From Anaerolineales bacterium UBA3001 (lineage in GTDB: Bacteria > Chloroflexota > Anaerolineae > Anaerolineales > UBA11657): a stretch of DNA of 40,942 bases. Every line of letters begins with the position of its first letter. Within the stretch, counting starts at the first letter, position 1. This document shows positions 16,768 to 25,549 of the stretch, piece after piece. The notes beneath the pieces are model-generated. The model was not told the origin of the DNA. It saw nothing but the letters and a program-made list of their open reading frames with translations, and did no database searches. The DNA is taken from positions 1 to 40,942 of the forward strand of contig DDZT01000084.1 in NCBI GenBank assembly GCA_002346435.1, given 5' to 3'. The position numbers and the translations under genes were made by a program.

Positions 16768-16783
16768 TTTAGGCATGCCTAAA
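16768..16783. promoter_or_regulatory. DtxR/IdeR-type operator, perfect palindrome TTTAGGCATGCCTAAA
   Basis: These 16 bases are an exact palindrome and resemble the TTAGG..CCTAA boxes bound by DtxR-family metal-dependent repressors. The site begins two bases after the -10 hexamer and covers the predicted start, the place for repression by blocking polymerase. The next gene encodes a DtxR-like protein, so autoregulation by iron (or manganese) is the simple reading. Confidence 0.75.
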
Positions 16784-16819
16784 ATGCAATTTTTATTTAC
16801 ACTATGGGTGTGATTTATT

Positions 16820-17839
16820 ATGTCTAATCCAATATTGGCGCTAACTTATGCATCGTTGCTCTTAGCAACATCTTTTGTTTTGTTTAGGCCAGATGAAGGC
16901 TTGTTTTGGCAGTGGCAGCGTCAGCGCCAGTTGACGCATAGGGTATTGAGTGAAGACGCTCTAAAGCATATATACAAGAACGAATTAATTAATAATGTTA
17001 CTACGCTAGACAGCGTGACAGGCGCTATTGGTATTAGTGGCAATCAAACAGCTATTTTGTTAAATGAAATGGCAAAACATGGTCTGTTACAGGTAGAAGG
17101 TACTGAATTCAATCTTACAAAACGTGGTCGTGTGTCTGCACTGCATATATTACGTGCACATCGGCTATGGGAACATTATCTTGCTGAACAGACTGGATTT
17201 GTGGAATCTGAATGGCATGAAAGAGCCGAGCTTCATGAACATAATATGACTTTAGATGATATTGATAGCCTGTCAAATTCGTTAGGAAATCCTACGCATG
17301 ATCCTCATGGTGACCCAATTCCTACGTCAAGGGGAGATCTTGTATATCATGGTGGTATTCCATTGTCTAGTCAAGAGATTGGTCAACGTTTGCACATTGT
17401 GCATTTAGAAGACGAACCGAAGACATTATATTCACAGTTGGTAGCTCTAGGGTTGCATCCAGGTATGGAAATACAGGTACTAGAAATAGGGCAACATTTT
17501 GTACGTATTTGGGCTGCAGGTGATGAGCATGTCATATCACCATTATTGGCTTCCAATATATCAGTAGTACCAGTTTCAGAACCTGATTTAGATGATATGG
17601 ATGAAAGTGAGCGCTTGTCTAATTTAGATATTGGTCAAAGTTGTCGAGTAATGCGAATATCTAAGCAGTGTAGGGGTTTAGAACGTCGCAGACTGTTAGA
17701 TTTGGGTGTGCTTCCGGGGACTGTGATCAAGGCTGAAATGCGAAGTCCAAGTGGTGATCCAACGGCATATCGGATACGTGAAGCGCTGATTGGCCTTCGT
17801 AAAGAACAAGCAAGTATGATTAGTGTTGTGCCTTTATGA
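16820..17839 (+). CDS. Membrane-anchored DtxR-family metal regulator fused to two FeoA domains
   Basis: This 339-residue protein starts with one membrane segment (about residues 4-22), then a basic stretch, a winged helix (about 43-105), and a DtxR-like dimerisation/metal region with RAHRLWEHYLAEQTG, EWHERAE, H138/H141 and DPHGDPIP (161-168). Two FeoA/SH3-like domains follow, about 184-254 and 270-339, both with a LG(L/V)xPG turn. DtxR proteins normally have one SH3-like tail and no membrane helix. It may both repress the operon and serve as FeoA for the FeoB permease. The same anchor-plus-regulator form is known to me from the tails of metal ABC permease fusions, so a decayed fusion is possible. 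Start ATG follows TGGGTGTG. Confidence 0.83.
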   Translation: MSNPILALTYASLLLATSFVLFRPDEGLFWQWQRQRQLTHRVLSEDALKHIYKNELINNVTTLDSVTGAIGISGNQTAILLNEMAKHGLLQVEGTEFNLTKRGRVSALHILRAHRLWEHYLAEQTGFVESEWHERAELHEHNMTLDDIDSLSNSLGNPTHDPHGDPIPTSRGDLVYHGGIPLSSQEIGQRLHIVHLEDEPKTLYSQLVALGLHPGMEIQVLEIGQHFVRIWAAGDEHVISPLLASNISVVPVSEPDLDDMDESERLSNLDIGQSCRVMRISKQCRGLERRRLLDLGVLPGTVIKAEMRSPSGDPTAYRIREALIGLRKEQASMISVVPL

Positions 17840-17881
17840 GGCTAATCATGTTATCTTATTTGAGCGAGATAGGGAGGATAT

Positions 17882-18667
17882 GTGAATATAGAACTTAATG
17901 CTAATGTTCCTGAAGCATGTGCTGTGTGCCCAGCTCACAACTCTGCGCAATTATTAAAACTTGGCGTGGATATGGAAGATTGGGATTATGTGGTTGCATT
18001 AGCCGGCAATCCTAATACTGGGAAAAGTACAGTATTCAATTCATTGACAGGAATGCGACAACATACTGGTAATTGGCCGGGTAAAACTGTAGCTAGAGCA
18101 GATGGGGGATATGAGTATCATTCTACACGCTTTAAGATTATAGATTTGCCTGGCACATACTCGCTGCTTAGTACTAGTACTGATGAAGAAATAGCTAGAG
18201 ATTTTATTTTGTTTGGTCGACCTGATGTTACCGTTGTAGTGGTAGATGCTACACGATTGGAGCGTAATCTGAATTTGGTATTGCAGGTGCTTGAGATAAC
18301 AGATCGGGTGGTTGTGTGCCTTAATCTAATGGATGAAGCAGGAAAACGTGGTCTAGATATAGATGAGCGTCGTTTGGCACGTGATTTAGGTGTGCCAGTC
18401 GTGCCGACAGTAGCGAGATTTGAAGAAGGATTGCCGCAACTACTGCAAGTTATAAGTGATGTTGCTTCGGGAAGTACAGTTTGTAGTCCACGTCGTATAG
18501 ATGATAAATCTAGTGCAGTGAGCGGAGTAGTACAACAACTTACTAGGCAAGTTGAAAATGTGTTTCCAGATTTGCCTAATCCGCGCTGGGTTGCTCTACG
18601 TCTTTTAGATGGAGATACTCGCATAGCCACTGCTTTGGAAACAGGAGAATTAGGATCTTTATCCTAG
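17882..18667 (+). CDS. feoB: FeoB GTPase domain protein (split FeoB, N-terminal part)
   Basis: This 261-residue protein carries only the cytoplasmic G domain of the ferrous iron transporter FeoB. G1 is GNPNTGKST (42-50), the switch region has TGNWPGKTV, G3 is DLPG (88-91), and G4 is NLMDE. The helical GDI-like part is short at the end. A small N-terminal motif CAVCPAH (13-19) could bind a metal. Start is GTG, fixed by GGGAGGATAT just upstream, 42 bases after the regulator. The stop is a genuine TAG in an open downstream context, and the permease has its own ribosome site, so this is a split gene and not a simple frameshift. It should associate with the permease to gate Fe2+ uptake. Confidence 0.9.
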   Translation: MNIELNANVPEACAVCPAHNSAQLLKLGVDMEDWDYVVALAGNPNTGKSTVFNSLTGMRQHTGNWPGKTVARADGGYEYHSTRFKIIDLPGTYSLLSTSTDEEIARDFILFGRPDVTVVVVDATRLERNLNLVLQVLEITDRVVVCLNLMDEAGKRGLDIDERRLARDLGVPVVPTVARFEEGLPQLLQVISDVASGSTVCSPRRIDDKSSAVSGVVQQLTRQVENVFPDLPNPRWVALRLLDGDTRIATALETGELGSLS

Positions 18668-18691
18668 TGCTTGTATAGAGGAAACATAACT

Positions 18692-20122
18692 ATGTCTGAT
18701 AACAAGACAAAAAGCTTACTAGAAACTGCTGAAAAGCTTAGATGGGATGTAGGTAGTACGTTTCATGAAGGGGTGGTTGAGTCTATATATGCTGATGCAG
18801 CTCATATAGCTGATCGTGCTGTTAATCAAAAGGAAAAAAGCTCGTATTTTGACTTGGACAGAACTATAGACGGACTAGTAACTAGCCGTTTGTTTGGGTT
18901 TCCTCTAATGGTTCTTATGCTGACAGTAGTTTTCTGGCTGACTATATCTGGTGCAAATGTCCCCTCAAGTATGTTAGCCACATTGCTTCTAGACAATTTA
19001 TATCCACTGCTTAAAACAGCATCTAGTACTATTGGCTTGCCTTGGTGGCTTGATGGATTACTGATCGATGGTATTTATTTGGCTATGGGATGGGTGATTA
19101 GTGTGATGCTTCCTCCAATGGCAATTTTCTTCCCATTATTTACTTTGTTGGAAGACCTTGGATATTTACCTCGCGTTGCTTTCAATTTAGACAATATGTT
19201 TCGTCGCAGTGGTGCGCATGGAAAACAAGCACTAAGTATGGCTATGGGATGGGGATGTAATGCAGCTGGCGTAATAGCTACACGTATAATTGATAGTCCG
19301 CGTGAAAGGCTAATTGCAATAATAACTAACAACTTTGCTTTATGTAATGGACGGTGGCCAACTCAGATATTGGTTGCTACTGTATTCATTGGAGCCCTGG
19401 TTCCAGCACATTTAGCCGGTATCATTTCAGCATTAGCGGTTGTGACAATAGCATTATTAGGTATTGTTCTAACTTTTGCAGTGTCTTGGGGTCTCTCCAG
19501 GACAGTTTTAAAGGGAGAGGTATCAACTTTCAGTATGGAACTTCCTCCTTATCGTCCACCACGTATATTACAGACAATATACACTTCTATTATAGATAGA
19601 ACATTACCTGTTCTATGGAGAGCTGTATTATGGGCTGTACCTGCTGGTGCTCTAATATGGACAAGTTCAAATGTAGTGATGGGTGATTTAAGTATTGCTG
19701 AAAATATAGTTGAATATCTGAATCCTTTTGGTATTCTCATTGGCTTAAATGGTGTAATTTTGTTGGCTTACATCTTAGCAATTCCTGCAAATGAAATTAT
19801 TATCCCTACTATTCTTATGCTTACTGTGCTATCGTCCCGTATGGATTCATTTGGAGCAGGTGCAGGTGTAATGTTTGAGCTTGATTCTCTGGAAGGAAGT
19901 TTAGCTGTGTTTCAGGCTGGAGGTTGGACACTACTGACAGCTGTTAATCTTATGTTATTTAGCTTGATTCACAATCCATGTAGTACGACAATTCATACGA
20001 TATACAAAGAAACCGGTAGCGCTAAATGGACTCTTATATCTTCCTTATTGCCAGTGGCAATGGGTCTTACCATAACATTTTTTGTAGCGCAGATATGGAG
20101 GTTAGTAGGTGGTGTTGGTTAG
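18692..20122 (+). CDS. feoB: FeoB permease domain protein (split FeoB, C-terminal part)
   Basis: This protein is the membrane half of FeoB, with gate and core domains and about eight or more helices. LPPMAIFFPLFTLLEDLGYLPR is the usual FeoB segment (around residues 119-140). The first metal-path motif is GWGCNAAG instead of the classical GFGCNVPA, and the second is ALCNGRWPT, the variant in which Asn-Gly-Arg replaces the Gly-Ala-Arg of E. coli FeoB. I choose ATG 18692, because AGAGGAAAC precedes it; an in-frame TTG at 18671 is too close to the stop of the GTPase gene. A cytoplasmic stretch of about 60 residues precedes the first helix. It converges on yjbQ after 22 bases. Confidence 0.9.
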   Translation: MSDNKTKSLLETAEKLRWDVGSTFHEGVVESIYADAAHIADRAVNQKEKSSYFDLDRTIDGLVTSRLFGFPLMVLMLTVVFWLTISGANVPSSMLATLLLDNLYPLLKTASSTIGLPWWLDGLLIDGIYLAMGWVISVMLPPMAIFFPLFTLLEDLGYLPRVAFNLDNMFRRSGAHGKQALSMAMGWGCNAAGVIATRIIDSPRERLIAIITNNFALCNGRWPTQILVATVFIGALVPAHLAGIISALAVVTIALLGIVLTFAVSWGLSRTVLKGEVSTFSMELPPYRPPRILQTIYTSIIDRTLPVLWRAVLWAVPAGALIWTSSNVVMGDLSIAENIVEYLNPFGILIGLNGVILLAYILAIPANEIIIPTILMLTVLSSRMDSFGAGAGVMFELDSLEGSLAVFQAGGWTLLTAVNLMLFSLIHNPCSTTIHTIYKETGSAKWTLISSLLPVAMGLTITFFVAQIWRLVGGVG

Positions 20123-20144
20123 AATTCAGTAATATTGCTTGGAA

Positions 20145-20564
20145 TTAGTCTCCGATAATTTGTGCAATTATCTCTCGTTGACGGGGTTTGTTGTCAAAAT
20201 CGATAAATACAATTTGCTGCCAAATACCTAGTGTCATATGTTTGTCCAAGAAAGGTATTGTAATGGATGGTCCTAAAAGGGCAGCGCATACGTGTGCATG
20301 TCCATTACCATCATGCCATCTTTCGTTATGTGCATAATATCTATCGGAATTGGCTAGCTCATCGAACAGTCTTTTTATATCTTTTAGACACCCATCTTCA
20401 AATTCAATTGTTGTTATCCCTGAGGTGGAAGACGGTGTGAACAGTGTGATTGTACCGTTAGTGTGAGATGAGATTTGTATTAAGTTTGCTGCTTGATTAG
20501 TAATATCATGAGCATCTAGGTTGCCCGTTGAACTTATAGAAATTGTTTTAGTATGTACTTTCAT
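20145..20564 (-). CDS. YjbQ family protein (UPF0047)
   Basis: This 139-residue protein is a single YjbQ domain, a compact trimeric beta fold. SGITTIEFEDG is the family Ser/Thr-Glu segment and GNGHAHVCAALLG the conserved His block; IDFDNKPRQREI near the end fits the usual phosphate-binding C-terminus. Family members have a weak thiamine-phosphate synthase activity in complementation tests; the natural reaction is not settled. It is encoded opposite to and converges with the feo permease, and its promoter would lie in the 267-base gap to the DsbA-like gene. No thiamine genes are nearby. Confidence 0.88.
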   Translation of the reverse strand: MKVHTKTISISSTGNLDAHDITNQAANLIQISSHTNGTITLFTPSSTSGITTIEFEDGCLKDIKRLFDELANSDRYYAHNERWHDGNGHAHVCAALLGPSITIPFLDKHMTLGIWQQIVFIDFDNKPRQREIIAQIIGD

Positions 20565-20709
20565 TACTTATATCCTCGACGCATAATCAGTTTATCACAC
20601 ATTTATTTACGGCAATATTTATTTGTAATGGTGTCTATGTATTGCCTGAATGGTCAATACAAACTAGTGTTTGATTTTTATCGGAGAACCATGTGTTTGA
20701 GTGTGAAAG

Positions 20710-20737
20710 TATAATATGTGGGGAAATGTTCCCACAC
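20710..20737 (+). promoter_or_regulatory. Candidate -10 element and hairpin before the DsbA-like gene
   Basis: TATAAT at 20710-20715 is followed at once by TGTGGGGAAATGTTCCCACA (from 20717), in which TGT/ACA and GGGAA/TTCCC pair around an ATG loop with one bulged G. No -35 is recognisable at 16-18 bases. The hairpin would be at the 5' end of the message or be an operator on the start site. Confidence 0.35.
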
Positions 20738-20831
20738 AATTACTGCTCAAAACCGCAGAGATTGTAGACAGATTAATCAACTTGCCATCACAACTGCTGC
20801 ATGAGACAATCCATCACAGAGAATATCTACT

Positions 20832-21596
20832 ATGAGTATAGAAACAGATCATTCAACACCAAATAGTGAACCAAGTAGCGAAACTGGTGACACTATTACG
20901 TTCAAACGGAGCCACTTTTATTTAGCCCTTGCACCAGTAATGTTTGTATGTGGCCTTGCTGTTGGGTATTTGTTTTGGGGACAAACAGATGATTATGGTT
21001 CTCAAAGTGATGAAACGGTACAAGCCAAAATAGAAACTGTTGAGGCGGAAAATGTTGTTGCTCAGATACAGAGGTTTGATGTTACAAGTACTGATGATCC
21101 TTGCATAGGTCCTCAAAGCGCGCCGATAACAATTATTGAATTTAGTGACTTTCAGTGTGCTTATTGTGCTAGGTTTGTCGATGCTACTCTAGTGCCTCTT
21201 CTGGAAAATTATCCTGATGAGATAAGATTTTGCTATAGAGATTTTCCTTTGGACAACATTCATCCGGAAGCTAGGTCCGCAGCTGAGGCGGCACAATGTG
21301 CTTTTGAACAGAACAAATTTTGGGAATTTCATAATGGTATCTTTCGCAACCAGACAGCTTTGAGTGACAATCTATATATTGATCTGGCTGATAAGATTAA
21401 TTTGGATATTATTGAATTTGAGAAATGTTACAGTTCTGGCAAGTTTCGCGGTAGGGTAAATGACGATTTTAATGTGGGTAGAGATTTAGGAGTGACGGGC
21501 ACCCCTACTTTTTTTGTGAATGGGCGTCCCTTGGTTGGAGCACAACCACTTGAAGCATTTATGGCGGTTATAGAATCAGAACTTAGGACTCAGTAA
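20832..21596 (+). CDS. DsbA-like membrane-anchored thiol oxidoreductase
   Basis: This 254-residue protein has one membrane anchor (about residues 29-50) and an extracytoplasmic thioredoxin fold with helical insertion, like BdbD/DsbA. The redox motif is C109-A-Y-C112 after EFSDFQ, and TGTPTF near residue 216 gives the cis-proline loop. Additional cysteines (in DDPC, RFCYRDF, AAQCAF and EKCYSS) are common in this group. It probably makes or repairs disulfides in exported proteins. The next gene is the Fe-S membrane protein on the same strand, about 105 bases later. No DsbB or VKOR partner is in the window. Start ATG is supported by the membrane anchor at a normal distance. Confidence 0.9.
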   Translation: MSIETDHSTPNSEPSSETGDTITFKRSHFYLALAPVMFVCGLAVGYLFWGQTDDYGSQSDETVQAKIETVEAENVVAQIQRFDVTSTDDPCIGPQSAPITIIEFSDFQCAYCARFVDATLVPLLENYPDEIRFCYRDFPLDNIHPEARSAAEAAQCAFEQNKFWEFHNGIFRNQTALSDNLYIDLADKINLDIIEFEKCYSSGKFRGRVNDDFNVGRDLGVTGTPTFFVNGRPLVGAQPLEAFMAVIESELRTQ

Positions 21597-21702
21597 TTGT
21601 TATGTTAAATAAGCGCGGTGCTTTATTCTCAGCCTAACAGAAAAACTACTGTTTATTATTTTAGTCGCGGTTTCATTCGCTTTTAGCTGGCGTAATTTCC
21701 GC

Positions 21703-23631
21703 TTGTTGTTTGGTGTGATAAGACGCGGCAATCCAGACCTTGAACTAGGTGGGTTACCATTACGCATTTGGCAGTCAGTAGTGATATTAGTCTCGCAGCG
21801 ACCTGTTTTTCGTACACGGCCAGTGACAGGTCTATTGCATGCTTTGATAGTTTGGGGTTTCTTATACTATCTGTTGGTTAATATCGGAGATCTTATATAT
21901 GGCTTTATCCCCAGTATGCAATATAACGGGACAGGATTATTAAGTAGATTGTATCGTCTTGGTGCAGATATAGTAACTCTGTTCATACTAATATCAGTGA
22001 TATATTTCTTTGTTAGAAGATTTGTTGTACGATCACGGAAATTAGATTTTGCACCGAATGTTATGTTGAAGCCAGGAGTTAAGACTCGTATTAGAAATGA
22101 CTCGCTGGTTGTTTACCTTTTTATACTTTTACATGTAGGCTTTCGGATTGCTAGTGTGAGTGCAGGTATTGCTTTACATGGTGAAGATGTTTGGCAGCCT
22201 TTTGCATCGGTGCTGTCTATCAATTTGACGCACTTGAGCCTTGATACCTTAATTGCTTTGGAACATATTGGCTGGTGGCTAAGTATTGGTAGCATTCTGG
22301 TTTTCATACCTTATTTTCCATTGAGTAAACATATACATCTGATAGCAGCACCTATCAATCACTTGTTAAAACCAAAGAGAACTTCGCTGGGCGCATTGCC
22401 ACCAATTGATTTTGAAGATGAAGATATTCAAGAATTAGGGGTGCAAAGAATTGAGCAATTAGGTCAATCACAATTAATTGATGCCTTTGCTTGTATCATG
22501 TGTAATCGATGTCAAGATGTTTGTCCAGCTTATGTCACAGGTAAGGATCTTTCTCCAGCAGCCTTGGAAGTAAACAAAAGACATATGATAAATATAGATA
22601 TGGCTGCAATTGCTGCAGGCGAATCTACTGAACCTTTGCTTGATAATGCTATTAGTAGTTCGGCTCTTTGGGCGTGCACCACGTGTGGAGCATGTATAGA
22701 TATCTGTCCTGTAGGTAATGAGCCAATGTTCGATATAGTTGATTTGCGTCGATATCAAGTTTTAACAACAGGAGAATTTCCTAATACATTACAAAATGCG
22801 TTTAATGGTATGGAGCGTCAAGGCAATCCTTGGCAAGCAAATGAGGATAGAATGGCCTGGTGTGCTGGACTCAATGTTCCTACCGTTGAAGATAACCCTA
22901 AATTTGAGTATTTGTACTGGGTTGGTTGTGCAGCGACTTATGATCCGATAGCAAAAGAGGTGGCACGCTCTTTCATAAAAATTCTAAATTCAGCCAATGT
23001 CAATTACGCTGTCCTTGGTGATCGCGAATGTTGTACCGGAGATACAGCTCGGCGTTCGGGCCATGAATATTTATTTTTTGAAATGGCTTCTCAGAATATT
23101 GATACTCTATCTAGTGTAAATGCAAGAAAAATTATAGTTACATGTCCACATTGTCTGCATTCTCTTGGTGCAGAATATGTGCAGTTCGGATGCGATTTTG
23201 AAGTAATTCATCATACTACGCTTATTAGTGAGTTGATCAGCAGTGGCATGCTTGATATGAGTATGAAAAATGAGGAATACAAAAATATCACTTTTCATGA
23301 CCCATGTTATTTGGGTAGACATAATGGAATTTTTGATGATCCCCGCTCGGTACTTGAAAGTGGAGGAGTACAGTTAACCGAGATGCCTCGCAATAAACAA
23401 GATTCATTCTGTTGTGGAGCCGGGGGTGGTCAAATGTGGAAGGAAGAGGAACCTGGACGCGAATCTGTAAGCGCTGAGAGGCTTGCCGAAGCAAAGAGTA
23501 CAGGTGCTGATGTCATAGCAGTGGCGTGCCCATTTTGTAGGGTGATGATGAATGATGCCAACAGAACTGATGGCGAAACGATACAGATTAAGGATGTGGC
23601 AGAGATAGTGGCCGACTCTATTGCAGATTAA
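21703..23631 (+). CDS. HdrDE / EtfD-like membrane Fe-S oxidoreductase
   Basis: This protein joins a NarI/HdrE-like heme b membrane part to an HdrD-like part. Membrane helices contain His residues in LLHALIVWGF, LLHVGFR and LEHIGWW that can bind heme. Two [4Fe-4S] motifs follow: CIMCNRCQDVCP and CTTCGACIDICP. Two CCG domains follow, with GDRECCTGD and CPHC, then HDPCYLGRHNG, SFCCGAGGG and CPFC. It resembles the quinone-reducing partner of electron transfer flavoproteins (EtfD, Rv0338c-type), which would link acyl-CoA oxidation to menaquinone. The start is doubtful: 21703 is TTG, but the frame stays open back to 21613 and encodes another membrane helix (EKLLFIILVAVSFAFSWRN) with no ATG, GTG or TTG. 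Confidence 0.88.
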   Translation: MLFGVIRRGNPDLELGGLPLRIWQSVVILVSQRPVFRTRPVTGLLHALIVWGFLYYLLVNIGDLIYGFIPSMQYNGTGLLSRLYRLGADIVTLFILISVIYFFVRRFVVRSRKLDFAPNVMLKPGVKTRIRNDSLVVYLFILLHVGFRIASVSAGIALHGEDVWQPFASVLSINLTHLSLDTLIALEHIGWWLSIGSILVFIPYFPLSKHIHLIAAPINHLLKPKRTSLGALPPIDFEDEDIQELGVQRIEQLGQSQLIDAFACIMCNRCQDVCPAYVTGKDLSPAALEVNKRHMINIDMAAIAAGESTEPLLDNAISSSALWACTTCGACIDICPVGNEPMFDIVDLRRYQVLTTGEFPNTLQNAFNGMERQGNPWQANEDRMAWCAGLNVPTVEDNPKFEYLYWVGCAATYDPIAKEVARSFIKILNSANVNYAVLGDRECCTGDTARRSGHEYLFFEMASQNIDTLSSVNARKIIVTCPHCLHSLGAEYVQFGCDFEVIHHTTLISELISSGMLDMSMKNEEYKNITFHDPCYLGRHNGIFDDPRSVLESGGVQLTEMPRNKQDSFCCGAGGGQMWKEEEPGRESVSAERLAEAKSTGADVIAVACPFCRVMMNDANRTDGETIQIKDVAEIVADSIAD

Positions 23632-23639
23632 TATGGACT

Positions 23640-25532
23640 ATGATTTTTACTAAATTCAATATAAATAAGAATATCTATGTGGCAATGGTGTTGATTATAA
23701 CGACTGCGTTTGCACTTAGGATATATCAGCTGGGGTCACAAGAGTTGCGTGGAGACGAGGCGTTTTCATGGAATTATGTAGTGAACGAAGCAGGCCCAAT
23801 GGCTATACTTGAACGTATTGTCCGCGAGGGTGATCCACAGCCTCCTCTACATTATTGGACTCTTCAAATGTGGACTCGTGTGTTTGGAGATAGCGAAAAG
23901 ATGTTACGGTTGCCCTCAGTTTTATTTAGCATTATTGTTGTAGCTTTAGTATACAAATTTGGAGTTGTGTCAGTATCTAGAAGTACGGGTATTGGAGCTG
24001 CAATTTTAACGGCTGTTCATCCATTTCAAATATGGTTAGCTCAAGATGTCAGAAATATGTATCAGATGGCAATTATGTTTGTATTAATTGCTACGCTCAA
24101 TGTGCCAGGAGTGCTGCGCGGGCGCTGGAGAAGTTGGTGGATATACATAATAAGTGGATCTCTAGCAATGTACAGCCACTACTACGCTTTATTTGGATTG
24201 CTCGTGCATGGAATTTATATGCTTGGTTATCGAGGTCAATATTGGCATCGTTGGTGTTCCGCGATAGCTTCTATAGCACTACTACTGTTGCCATGGGCGG
24301 TAGTAATTCTTCCAGTTTTTTCAAGTGGTCAGCTTGCAGACCCTAGCTACATAGCAATAGATGATTTTCTTATATTAGTAGCCAAGGATTTTGCTTTAGG
24401 ACCTGTTGTTCCCGATGTTGTGTCTACATGGGTAGCTTTGATTGTTACGCTGTTATTTCTAGTTGGCGTAACATACATTTATAGAAACGGTAAACATCTA
24501 TGGGGAGCAGTTTTGATTGTGTGGCCGCTGATTGCTCTTGCTGGTATTTATGCGGTTTTGTTACGTCGCAGTACTTTTAACCCATTTTATTTTTTGATGG
24601 CATTTCCAGCGATGTATGTGATACTCGCTGCCAGTTGGCAGATAGTTATCAGTAGAGTTGAATTGCGAAGATGGTCAACCGTGTTTGTAATAGTGGGTGT
24701 TGGATTGGTCGGTTATGGATTGCGCAACCACTATTTTGTGCCAGAGTGGAGCAAGAATCGTGGATTAAGAGAGATGGCCTCGATAATAGAGTCTAAACTT
24801 AAACCAGGTGATATATTCATCGCCAACTTTCCTGACCCAGCCCAAGATTATTATTTTAACGATGTTATACAACATCGTACTATGTTACCTCATAGCCCTA
24901 GTATGACATCTACGGATATTACTAATGAGTTGAAAATGCTTGCCAAAGAATATCGGAGATTTTGGTTTGTTCCGATAGAAGCTCGACAATGGGATGCACA
25001 AAAAACTACTTTAGGCATTCTAGACAGCCAATATGTACGAGAGGCAGAGTATGTGACTGACAAACTGGAACTTATTCGTTTCGCTTCACACTATTCTGAT
25101 GCATCAGGCAGTTCTTTTGTTGGTAAGTCCTTTGTTGCTGGGCCAAAGTTGGAGCATGCACATATATCGGTGAACGGAAATTCAAGTGTCAGAGTTGTAT
25201 CTATAGGAGATAAATTGACTGTCACTCTGATTTGGTCAACAGATGATGTTTTGCAGAATGATTATGTGGTATTTGTTCACTTATTAGATTCTGAAGGGAA
25301 CTTGTTAGCATCTCACGATGGGCTGCCAGCAGCTGGTCAGCGTTCCACTACTACTTGGACCACTAATGAGACCGTGTTAGATGTACACAAATTTCAGGTA
25401 CCTACTGTTAGTATCAATGGTCAGGCACGTATTGTGGCTGGGCTGTATACACAGGAAAATGGAGAGCGGCTCAATTTGGTTGGTGGACTCGAATCTATCA
25501 TCATATATGATTTAGAAATAGAACCTAATTAG
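23640..25532 (+). CDS. GT39/ArnT-like membrane glycosyltransferase
   Basis: This 630-residue integral membrane protein belongs to the lipid-linked mannosyltransferase-like superfamily (GT39/PMT/ArnT). LRGDEAFSW at 36-44 supplies the conserved Asp-Glu of the first extracellular loop, and DPQPPLHYW follows, as in this family. About ten hydrophobic helices run to roughly residue 365. A C-terminal beta-rich domain (YVVFVHLLDSEGNLLASHDG) is a frequent attachment in Chloroflexota-like members. It would transfer a sugar from a polyprenyl-phosphate donor to a protein or lipid outside the membrane. It starts 8 bases after the Fe-S gene stop, so it is probably cotranscribed, though function is unrelated. 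Donor and acceptor are unknown. Confidence 0.82.
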   Translation: MIFTKFNINKNIYVAMVLIITTAFALRIYQLGSQELRGDEAFSWNYVVNEAGPMAILERIVREGDPQPPLHYWTLQMWTRVFGDSEKMLRLPSVLFSIIVVALVYKFGVVSVSRSTGIGAAILTAVHPFQIWLAQDVRNMYQMAIMFVLIATLNVPGVLRGRWRSWWIYIISGSLAMYSHYYALFGLLVHGIYMLGYRGQYWHRWCSAIASIALLLLPWAVVILPVFSSGQLADPSYIAIDDFLILVAKDFALGPVVPDVVSTWVALIVTLLFLVGVTYIYRNGKHLWGAVLIVWPLIALAGIYAVLLRRSTFNPFYFLMAFPAMYVILAASWQIVISRVELRRWSTVFVIVGVGLVGYGLRNHYFVPEWSKNRGLREMASIIESKLKPGDIFIANFPDPAQDYYFNDVIQHRTMLPHSPSMTSTDITNELKMLAKEYRRFWFVPIEARQWDAQKTTLGILDSQYVREAEYVTDKLELIRFASHYSDASGSSFVGKSFVAGPKLEHAHISVNGNSSVRVVSIGDKLTVTLIWSTDDVLQNDYVVFVHLLDSEGNLLASHDGLPAAGQRSTTTWTTNETVLDVHKFQVPTVSINGQARIVAGLYTQENGERLNLVGGLESIIIYDLEIEPN

Positions 25533-25549
25533 TGAGATTATGTAACAAG

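Noticed and set aside
18118..18630. 170-codon open frame on the minus strand
   Set aside because: It is inside the FeoB GTPase, whose G motifs are unmistakable; the antisense protein is basic and Ser/Arg-rich without motifs.
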